Shown piece by piece: positions 52,118 to 62,766 of a stretch of DNA of 64,000 nucleotides. Both the position numbers and the translations under genes were made by a program. This stretch comes from Gordius sp. MW1 (lineage: Eukaryota; Nematomorpha; Gordioida; Gordea; Gordiidae), in contig OZ038531.1 in the NCBI GenBank assembly GCA_964036665.1, positions 13,950,168 through 14,014,167 on the forward strand, given 5' to 3'. The number at the start of each line of letters is the position of its first letter. The first letter of the stretch is position 1. The notes under the pieces were generated by a model, which was not told where the DNA came from, ran no database searches, and worked only from the letters and a program-made list of their open reading frames with translations.

Positions 52118-52783
52118 TGCGATTAGTTTGTTGTATCGCAACGTGAGTGCTTAATTTTTGAAAACTGCTCTATGCGATCATGATTTCAAAGTAATAGTTT
52201 TTAGATTCTGATAAATTTTTACTTGGGATCATAGAAACCACGTCTGAAAACGACAACTTTCATCGGATGAATGCGGTTCAAAGAAAAATATGTGAAAAAT
52301 TTTGAGGCAAAAATATTTATTTTTTTCGATTCTATGTGAAAGAGCATGAAAAAATATATAAAAGTAAGCCAATTGGAGAATCCTATTATCCTCGATTGAC
52401 TTCCGAAAAGAGGTTTTTAGCTGCGAGAACTATCATTTTGACAAAAGACAACGTTTTATTGTTGCGATTAGTTTGTTGTATCGCAACGTGAGTGCTTAAT
52501 TTTTGAAAACTGCTCTATGCGATCATGATTTCAAAGTAATAGTTTTTAGATTCTGATAAATTTTTACTTGGGATCATAGAAACCACGTCTGAAAACGACA
52601 ACTTTCATCGGATGAATGCGGTTCAAAGAAAAATATGTGAAAAATTTTGAGGCAAAAATATTTATTTTTTTCGATTCTATGTGAAAGAGCATGAAAAAAT
52701 ATATAAAAGTAAGCCAATTGGAGAATCCTATTATCCTCGATTGACTTCCGAAAAGAGGTTTTTAGCTGCGAGAACTATCATTT
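52094..52783 (+). repeat. Single-monomer tandem duplication (2 x 345 bp)
   Basis: Two adjacent monomers share GAATGCGGTTC, CCAATTGGAG and AGGTTTTTAGC in the same order. Only the second unit of the 39-bp duplication is counted in the first of them. Confidence 0.85.
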
Positions 52784-53111
52784 TGACAAAAGACAACGTT
52801 TTATTGTTGCGATAAGTTTGTTGTATCGCAACGTGAGTGCTTAATTTTTGAAAACTGCTCTATGCGATCATGATTTCAAAGTAATAGTTTTTAGATTCTG
52901 ATAAATTTTTACTTGGGATCATAGAAACCACGTCTGAAAACGACAATTTCATCGAATGAATAAGGTTCAAAGAAAAATATGTGAAAAATTTTGAGGTAAA
53001 AATATTTATTTTTTTCGATTCTATGTGAAAGAGCATGAAAAATATATAAAAGTAAGCCAATTTGAGAATCCTATTATCCTCGATTGACTTCCGAAAAGAG
53101 GTTTTAAGCTG

Positions 53112-53189
53112 CGAGAACTATCATTTTGACAAAAGACAACGTTTTATTGTCGAGAACTATCATTTTGACAAAAGACAACGTTTTATTGT
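53112..53189 (+). repeat. 39-bp internal tandem duplication, copy 6
   Basis: It has the same junction, 1,072 bp after copy 5. This is the last occurrence in the window. Confidence 0.95.
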
Positions 53190-53508
53190 TGCGATTAGTT
53201 TGTTGTATCGCAACGTGAGTGCTTAATTTTTGAAAACTGCTCTATGCGATCATGATTTCAAAGTAATAGTTTTTAAATTCTGATAAATTTTTACTTGGGA
53301 TCATAGAAACCACGTCTGAAAACGACAACTTTCATCGGATGAATACGGTTCATAGAAAAATGTGAAAAATTTTGAGGCAAAAATATTTATTTTTTTCGAT
53401 TCTATGTGAAAGAGCATGAAAAAATATATAAAAGTAAGCCAATTGGAGAATCCTATTATCCTCGATTGACTTCCGAAAAGAGGTTTTAAGCTGCGAGAAC
53501 TATCATTT

Positions 53509-56500
53509 TGACAAAAGACAACGTTTTATTGTTGCGATTAGTTTGTTGTATCGCAACGTGAGTGCTTAATTTTTGAAAACTGCTCTATGCGATCATGATT
53601 TCAAAGTAATAGTTTTTAGATTCTGATAAATTTTTACTTGGGATCATAGAAACCACGTCTGAAAACGACAACTTTCATCGGATGAATGCGGTTCAAAGAA
53701 AAATATGTGAAAAATTTTGAGGCAAAAATATTTATTTTTTTCGATTCTATGTGAAAGAGCATAAAAAAATATATAAAAGTAAGCCAATTTGAGAATCCTA
53801 TTATCCTCGATTGACTTCCGAAAAGAGGTTTTAAGCTGCGAGAACTATCATTTTGACAAAAGACAACGTTTTAATGTTGCGATTAGTTTGTTGTATCGCA
53901 ACGTGAGTGCTTAATTTTTGAAAACTGCTCTATGCGATCATGATTTCAAAGTAATAGTTTTTAAATTCTGATAAATTTTTACTTGGGATCATAGAAACCT
54001 CGTCTGAAAACGACAACTTTCATCGGATGAATACGGTTCAAAGAAAAATATGTGAAAGATTTTGAGGTTAAAATATTTATTTTTTTCGATTCTATGTGAA
54101 AGAGCATGAAAAAATATATAAAAGTAAGCCAATTGGAGAATCCTATTATCCTCGATTGACTTCCGAAAAGAGGTTTTAAGCTGCGAGAACTATCATTTTG
54201 ACAAAAGACAACGTTTTATTGTTGCGATTAGTTTGTTGTATCGCAACGTGAGTGCTTAATTTTTGAAAACTGCTCTATGCGATCATGATTTCAAAGTAAT
54301 AGTTTTTAGATTCTGATAAATTTTTACTTGGGATCATAGAAACCACGTCTGAAAACGACAACTTTCATCGGATGAATATGGTTCAAAGAAAAATATGTGA
54401 AAAATTTTGAGGTGAAAATATTTATTTTTTTCGATTCTATGTGAAAGAGCATGAAAAATATATAAAAGTAAGCCAATTTGAGAATCCTATTATCCTCGAT
54501 TGACTTCCGAAAAGAGGTTTTAAGCTGCGAGAACTATCATTTTGACAAAAGACAACGTTTTATTGTTGCGATTAGTTTGTTGTATCGCAACGTGAGTGCT
54601 TAATTTTTGAAAACTGCTCTATGCGATCATGATTTCAAAGTAATAGTTTTTAGATTCTGATAAATTTTTACTTGGGATCATAGAAACCACGTCTGAAAAC
54701 ACTTTCATCGGATGAATATGGTTCAAAGAAAAATATGTGAAAAATTTTGAGGTTAAAATATTTATTTTTTTCGATTCTATGTAAAAGAGCATGAAAAAAT
54801 ATATAAAAGTAAGCCAATTTGAGAATCCAATTATCCTCGATTGACTTCCGAAAAGAGGTTTTAAGCTGCGAGAACTATCATTTTGACAAAAGACAACGTT
54901 TTATTGTTGCGATTAGTTTGTTGTATCGCAACGTGAGTGCTTAATTTTTCAAAAATGCACTATGCGATCATGATTTCAAAGTAATAGTTTTCTGATTCTG
55001 ATAAATTTTTACTTTTTATCATGGAAACCACGTCTGAAAACGACAACTTTCATCGGATGAATACGGTTGAAAGAAAAATATGTGAAAAATTTTGAGGTAA
55101 AAATATTTATTTTTTTCGATTCTATGTGAAAGAGCATGAAAAAATATATAAAAGTAAGCCAATTTGAGAATCCTATTATCCTCGATTGACTTCCGAAAAA
55201 GGTTTTAAGCTGCGAGAACTATCATTTTGACAAAAGACAACGTTTTATTGTTGCGATTAGTTTGTTGTATCGCAACGTGAGTGCTTAATTTTTGAAAACT
55301 GCTCTATGCGATCATGATTTCAAAGTAATAGTTTTTAGATTCTGATAAATTTTTACTTGGGATCATAGAAACCACGTCTGAAAACGACAACTTTCATCGG
55401 ATGAATACGGTTCAAAGAAAAATATGTGAAAAATTTTGTGGTAAAAATATTTGTTTTTTTCGATTCTATGTGAAAGAGCATGAAAAAATATATAAAAGTA
55501 AGCCAATTTGAGAATCCTATTATCCTCGATTGACTTCCGAAAAGAGATTTTAAGCTGCGAGAACTATCATTTTGACAAAAGACAACGTTTTATTGTTGCG
55601 ATTAGTTTGTTGTATCGCAACGTCAGTGCTTAATTTTTGAAAACTGCTCTATGCGATCATGATTTCAAAGTAGTAGTTTTTAGATTCTGATAAATTTTTA
55701 CTTGGGATAATAGAAACCACGTCTGAAAACGACAACTTTCATCGGATGAATACGGTTCAAAGAAAAATATGTAAAAATTTTGAGGTAAAAATATTTATTT
55801 TTTTCGATTCTATGTGAAAGAGCATGAAAAAATATATAAAAGTAAGCCAATTTGAGAATCCTATTATCCTCGATTGACTCCCGAAAAGAGGTTAGCTGCG
55901 AGAACTATCATTTTGACAAAAGACAACGTTTTATTGTTGCGATTAGTTTGTTGTATCGCAACGTGAGTGCTTAATTTTTGAAAACTGCTCTATGCGATCA
56001 TGATTTCAAAGTAATAGTTTTTAGATTCTGATAAATTTTTACTTGGGATCATAGAAACCACGTCTGAAAACGACAACTTTCATCGGATGAATACGGTTCA
56101 AAGAAAAATATGTAAAAAATTTGAGGCAAAAATATTTATTTTTTTCGATTCTATGTGAAAGAGCATAAAAAAATATATAAAAGTAATCCAATTTGAGAAT
56201 CCTATTATCCTCGATTGACTTCCGAAAAAGGTTTTAAGCTGCGAGAACTATCATTTTGACAAAAGACGGCGTTTTATTGTTGCGATTAGTTTGTTGTATC
56301 GCAACGTGAGTGCTTAATTTTTGAAAACTGCTCTATGCGATCATGATTTCAAAGTAATAGTTTTTAGATTCTGATAAATTTTTACTTGGGATCATAGAAA
56401 CCACGTCTGAAAACGACAACTTTCATCGGATGAATACGGTTCAAAGAAAAATATGTGAAAAATTTTGTGGTAAAAATATTTGTTTTTTTCGATTCTATGT

Positions 56501-56600
56501 GAAAGAGCATGAAAAAATATATAAAAGTAAGAAAATTTGAGAATCCTATTATCCTCGATTGACTTCCGAAAAAGGTTTTAAGCTGCGAGAACTATCATTT
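53509..56600 (+). repeat. Array segment H: mosaic, monomers 156-164
   Basis: Monomers start at 53509, 53854, 54199, 54543, 54884, 55228, 55573, 55914 and 56257. The pair at 54199 and 54543 matches the pair at 40218 and 40562 (offset 13,981 bp) by GAATATGG with GGTGAAAATA, then GAATATGG with GGTTAAAATA and CTATGTAAAAG. The monomer at 54884 is the most diverged here, with CAAAAATGCACTATG, TTCTGATTC and ACTTTTTATCATGG. Later monomers introduce TTTGTGGTAAAAATATTTG and GTAAGAAAATTTG, which become part of the right-hand HOR. No gene is seen. Confidence 0.85.
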
Positions 56601-57288
56601 TGACAAAAGACAACGTTTTATTGTTGCGATTAGTTTGTTGTATCGCAACGTGAGTGCTTAATTTTTGAAAACTGCTCTATGCGATCATGATTTCAAAGTA
56701 ATAGTTTTTAGATTCTGATAAATTTTTACTTGGGATCATAGAAACCACGTCTGAAAACGACAACTTTCATCGGATGAATACGGTTCAAAGAAAAATATGT
56801 AAAAAATTTGAGGCAAAAATATTTATTTTTTTCGATTCTATGTGAAAGAGCATAAAAAAATATATAAAAGAAATCCAATTTGAGAATCCTATTATCCTCG
56901 ATTGACTTCCGAAAAAGGTTTTAAGCTGCGAGAACTATCATTTTGACAAAAGACAGCGTTTTATTGTTGCGATTAGTTTGTTGTATCGCAACGTGAGTGC
57001 TTAATTTTTGAAAACTGCTCTATGCGATCATGATTTCAAAGTAATAGTTTTTAAATTCTGATAAATTTTTACTTGGGATCATAGAAACCACGTCTGAAAA
57101 CGACAACTTTCATCGGATGAATACGGTTCAAAGAAAAATATGTGAAAAATTTTGAGGTAAAAATATTTATTTTTTTCGATTCTATGTGAAAGAGCATGAA
57201 AAAATATATAAAAGTAAGCCAATATCAGAATACTATTATCCTCAATTGACTTCCGAAAAGAGGTTTTAAGCTGCGAGAACTATCATTT

Positions 57289-60027
57289 TGACAAAAGACA
57301 ACGTTTTATTGTTGCGATTAGTTTGTTGTAAACGTGAGTGCTTAATTTTTGAAAACTGCTCTATGCGATCATGATTTCAAAGTAATAGTTTTTAGATTCT
57401 GATAAATTTTTACTTGGGATCATAGAAACCACGTCTGAAAACGACAACTTTCATCGGATGAATACGGTTCAAAGATAAACATGTGAAAAATTTTGAGGTA
57501 AAAAAATATATTTTTTTCGATTCTATGTGAAAGAGCATGAAAAAATATATAAAAGTAAGCCAATTTGAGAATCCTATTATCCTCGATTGACTTCCGAAAA
57601 GAGGTTTTAAGCTGCGAGAACTATCATTTTGACAAAAGACAACGTTTTATTGTTGCGATTAGTTTGTTGTATCGCTACGTAGTGCTTAATTTTTGAAAAC
57701 TGCTCTATGCGATCATGATTTCAAAGTAATAGTTTTTAGATTCTGATAAATTTTTACTTGGGATCATAGAAACCACGTCTGAAAACGACAACTTTCATCG
57801 GATGAATACGGTTCAAAGATAAATATGTGAAAAATTTTGAGGTAAAAAAATTTATTTTTTTCGATTCTATGTGAAAGAGCATGAAAAAATATATAAAAGT
57901 AAGCCAATATCAGAATACTATTATCCTCAATTGACTTCCGAAAAGAGGTTTTAAGCTGCGAGAACTATCATTTTGACAAAAGACAACGTTTTATTGTTGC
58001 GATTAGTTTGTTGTAAACGTGAGTGCTTAATTTTTGAAAACTGCTCTATGCGATCATGATTTCAAAGTAATAGTTTTTAGATTCTGATAAATTTTTACTT
58101 GGGATCATAGAAACCACGTCTGAAAACGACAACTTTCATCGGATGAATACGGTTCAAAGATAAACATGTGAAAAATTTTGAGGTAAAAAAATATATTTTT
58201 TTCGATTCTATGTGAAAGAGCATGAAAAAATATATAAAAGTAAGCCAATTTGAGAATCCTATTATCCTCGATTGACTTCCGAAAAGAGGTTTTAAGCTGC
58301 GAGAACTATCATTTTGACAAAAGACAACGTTTTATTGTTGCGATTAGTTTGTTGTATCGCAACGTAGTGCTTAATTTTTGAAAACTGCTCTATGCGATCA
58401 TGATTTCAAAGTAATAGTTTTTAGATTCTGATAAATTTTTACTTGTGATCATAGAAACCACGTCTGAAAACGACAACTTTCATCGGATGAATACGGTTCA
58501 AAGAAAAATATGTGAAAAATTTTGAGGTAAAAATATTTATTTTTTTCGATTCTATGTGAAAGAGCATGAAAAAATATATAAAAGTAAGCCAATATCAGAA
58601 TCCTATTATCCTCGATTGACTTCCGAAAAGAGGTTTTAAGCTGCGAGAACTATCATTTTGAAAAAAGACAACGTTTTATTGTTGCGATTAGTTTGTTGTA
58701 AACGTGAGTGCTTAATTTTTGAAAACTGCTCTATGCGATCATGATTTCAAAGTAATAGTTTTTAGATTCTGATAAATTTTTACTTGGGATCATAGAAACC
58801 ACGTCTGAAAACGACAACTTTCATCGGATGAATACGGTTCAAAGATAAATATGTGAAAAATTTTGAGGTAAAAAAATTTATTTTTTTCGATTCTATGTTA
58901 AAGAGCATGAAAAAATATATAAAAGTAAGCCAATTTGAGAATCCTATTATCCTCGATTGACTTCCGAAAAGAGGTTTTAAGCTGCGAGAACTATCATTTT
59001 GACAAAAGACAACGTTTTATTGTTGCGATTAGTTTGTTGTAAACGTGAATGCTTAATTTTTGAAAACTGCTCTATGCGATCATGATTTCAAAGTAATAGT
59101 TTTTAGATTCTGATAAATTTTTACTTGGGATCATAGAAACCACGTCTGAAAACGACAACTTTCATCAGATGAATACGGTTCAAAGAAAAATATGTGAAAA
59201 ATTTTGTGGTAAAAATATTTGTTTTTTTCGATTCTATGTGAAAGAGCATGAAAAAATATATAAAAGTAAGAAAATTTGAGAATCCTATTATCCTCGATTG
59301 ACTTCCGAAAAAGGTTTTAAGCTGCGAGAACTATCATTTTGACAAAAGACAACGTTTTATTGTTGCGATTAGTTTGTTGTATCGCAACGTGAGTGCTTAA
59401 TTTTTGAAAACTGCTCTATGCGATCATGATTTCAAAGTAATAGTTTTTAGATTCTGATAAATTTTTACTTGGGATCATAGAAACCACGTCTGAAAACGAC
59501 AACTTTCATCGGATGAATACGGTTCAAAGAAAAATATGTAAAAAATTTGAGGCAAAAATATTTATTTTTTTCGATTCTATGTGAAAGAGCATAAAAAAAT
59601 ATATAAAAGAAATCCAATTTGAGAATCCTATTATCCTCGATTGACTTCCGAAAAAGGTTTTAAGCTGCGAGAACTATCATTTTGACAAAAGACAGCGTTT
59701 TATTGTTGCGATTAGTTTGTTGTATCGCAACGTGAGTGCTTAATTTTTGAAAACTGCTCTATGCGATCATGATTTCAAAGTAATAGTTTTTAAATTCTGA
59801 TAAATTTTTACTTGGGATCATAGAAACCACGTCTGAAAACGACAACTTTCATCGGATGAATACGGTTCAAAGAAAAATATGTGAAAAATTTTGAGGTAAA
59901 AATATTTATTTTTTTCGATTCTATGTGAAAGAGCATGAAAAAATATATAAAAGTAAGCCAATATCAGAATACTATTATCCTCAATTGACTTCCGAAAAGA
60001 GGTTTTAAGCTGCGAGAACTATCATTT
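57289..60027 (+). repeat. Right HOR copy 1 (8 monomers)
   Basis: Lengths are 341, 344, 341, 344, 341, 340, 343 and 345 bp, summing to 2,739. State of the GTTGCGAT/ATCGCAAC motif in order: lost, one mismatch (ATCGCTAC), lost, intact, lost, lost, intact, intact. An inner dimer rhythm (685 bp) links monomers 1-2 with 3-4. Confidence 0.92.
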
Positions 60028-62766
60028 TGACAAAAGACAACGTTTTATTGTTGCGATTAGTTTGTTGTAAACGTGAGTGCTTAATTTTTGAAAACTGCTC
60101 TATGCGATCATGATTTCAAAGTAATAGTTTTTAGATTCTGATAAATTTTTACTTGGGATCATAGAAACCACGTCTGAAAACGACAACTTTCATCGGATGA
60201 ATACGGTTCAAAGATAAACATGTGAAAAATTTTGAGGTAAAAAAATATATTTTTTTCGATTCTATGTGAAAGAGCATGAAAAAATATATAAAAGTAAGCC
60301 AATTTGAGAATCCTATTATCCTCGATTGACTTCCGAAAAGAGGTTTTAAGCTGCGAGAACTATCATTTTGACAAAAGACAACGTTTTATTGTTGCGATTA
60401 GTTTGTTGTATCGCTACGTAGTGCTTAATTTTTGAAAACTGCTCTATGCGATCATGATTTCAAAGTAATAGTTTTTAGATTCTGATAAATTTTTACTTGG
60501 GATCATAGAAACCACGTCTGAAAACGACAACTTTCATCGGATGAATACGGTTCAAAGATAAATATGTGAAAAATTTTGAGGTAAAAAAATTTATTTTTTT
60601 CGATTCTATGTGAAAGAGCATGAAAAAATATATAAAAGTAAGCCAATATCAGAATACTATTATCCTCAATTGACTTCCGAAAAGAGGTTTTAAGCTGCGA
60701 GAACTATCATTTTGACAAAAGACAACGTTTTATTGTTGCGATTAGTTTGTTGTAAACGTGAGTGCTTAATTTTTGAAAACTGCTCTATGCGATCATGATT
60801 TCAAAGTAATAGTTTTTAGATTCTGATAAATTTTTACTTGGGATCATAGAAACCACGTCTGAAAACGACAACTTTCATCGGATGAATACGGTTCAAAGAT
60901 AAACATGTGAAAAATTTTGAGGTAAAAAAATATATTTTTTTCGATTCTATGTGAAAGAGCATGAAAAAATATATAAAAGTAAGCCAATTTGAGAATCCTA
61001 TTATCCTCGATTGACTTCCGAAAAGAGGTTTTAAGCTGCGAGAACTATCATTTTGACAAAAGACAACGTTTTATTGTTGCGATTAGTTTGTTGTATCGCA
61101 ACGTAGTGCTTAATTTTTGAAAACTGCTCTATGCGATCATGATTTCAAAGTAATAGTTTTTAGATTCTGATAAATTTTTACTTGTGATCATAGAAACCAC
61201 GTCTGAAAACGACAACTTTCATCGGATGAATACGGTTCAAAGAAAAATATGTGAAAAATTTTGAGGTAAAAATATTTATTTTTTTCGATTCTATGTGAAA
61301 GAGCATGAAAAAATATATAAAAGTAAGCCAATATCAGAATCCTATTATCCTCGATTGACTTCCGAAAAGAGGTTTTAAGCTGCGAGAACTATCATTTTGA
61401 AAAAAGACAACGTTTTATTGTTGCGATTAGTTTGTTGTAAACGTGAGTGCTTAATTTTTGAAAACTGCTCTATGCGATCATGATTTCAAAGTAATAGTTT
61501 TTAGATTCTGATAAATTTTTACTTGGGATCATAGAAACCACGTCTGAAAACGACAACTTTCATCGGATGAATACGGTTCAAAGATAAATATGTGAAAAAT
61601 TTTGAGGTAAAAAAATTTATTTTTTTCGATTCTATGTTAAAGAGCATGAAAAAATATATAAAAGTAAGCCAATTTGAGAATCCTATTATCCTCGATTGAC
61701 TTCCGAAAAGAGGTTTTAAGCTGCGAGAACTATCATTTTGACAAAAGACAACGTTTTATTGTTGCGATTAGTTTGTTGTAAACGTGAATGCTTAATTTTT
61801 GAAAACTGCTCTATGCGATCATGATTTCAAAGTAATAGTTTTTAGATTCTGATAAATTTTTACTTGGGATCATAGAAACCACGTCTGAAAACGACAACTT
61901 TCATCGGATGAATACGGTTCAAAGAAAAATATGTGAAAAATTTTGTGGTAAAAATATTTGTTTTTTTCGATTCTATGTGAAAGAGCATGAAAAAATATAT
62001 AAAAGTAAGAAAATTTGAGAATCCTATTATCCTCGATTGACTTCCGAAAAAGGTTTTAAGCTGCGAGAACTATCATTTTGACAAAAGACAACGTTTTATT
62101 GTTGCGATTAGTTTGTTGTATCGCAACGTGAGTGCTTAATTTTTGAAAACTGCTCTATGCGATCATGATTTCAAAGTAATAGTTTTTAGATTCTGATAAA
62201 TTTTTACTTGGGATCATAGAAACCACGTCTGAAAACGACAACTTTCATCGGATGAATACGGTTCAAAGAAAAATATGTAAAAAATTTGAGGCAAAAATAT
62301 TTATTTTTTTCGATTCTATGTGAAAGAGCATAAAAAAATATATAAAAGAAATCCAATTTGAGAATCCTATTATCCTCGATTGACTTCCGAAAAAGGTTTT
62401 AAGCTGCGAGAACTATCATTTTGACAAAAGACAGCGTTTTATTGTTGCGATTAGTTTGTTGTATCGCAACGTGAGTGCTTAATTTTTGAAAACTGCTCTA
62501 TGCGATCATGATTTCAAAGTAATAGTTTTTAAATTCTGATAAATTTTTACTTGGGATCATAGAAACCACGTCTGAAAACGACAACTTTCATCGGATGAAT
62601 ACGGTTCAAAGAAAAATATGTGAAAAATTTTGAGGTAAAAATATTTATTTTTTTCGATTCTATGTGAAAGAGCATGAAAAAATATATAAAAGTAAGCCAA
62701 TATCAGAATACTATTATCCTCAATTGACTTCCGAAAAGAGGTTTTAAGCTGCGAGAACTATCATTT
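60028..62766 (+). repeat. Right HOR copy 2 (8 monomers)
   Basis: Monomer lengths and variant order are identical to the preceding copy, including the same motif-loss pattern and the AAAAAAGACAACG monomer (61398, where GACAAAAG reads GAAAAAAG). Confidence 0.92.

Larger units (their letters stand above)
44356..53508 (+). repeat. Array segment G: pentamer HOR with 39-bp insertions
   Basis: Monomers start at 44356, 44699, 45082, 45422, 45765, 46108, 46491, 46831, 47174, 47519, 47862, 48245, 48585, 48928, 49272, 49654, 49995, 50336, 50680, 51024, 51368, 51712, 52055, 52439, 52784 and 53127. The monomers at 44699, 46108, 47862, 49272, 52055 and 53127 are about 382-384 bp because they carry a 39-bp internal duplication. 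The block 45765-47518 (1,754 bp) repeats at 47519-49271, and a partial copy precedes it at 44356-45764 (1,409-bp offset). No gene is seen. Confidence 0.9.

Noticed and set aside
29064-53060. Other short minus-strand open frames of 61-84 codons
   Set aside because: They are the same satellite read in shifted frames. Their length varies with monomer indels and there is no sign of codon-level selection.
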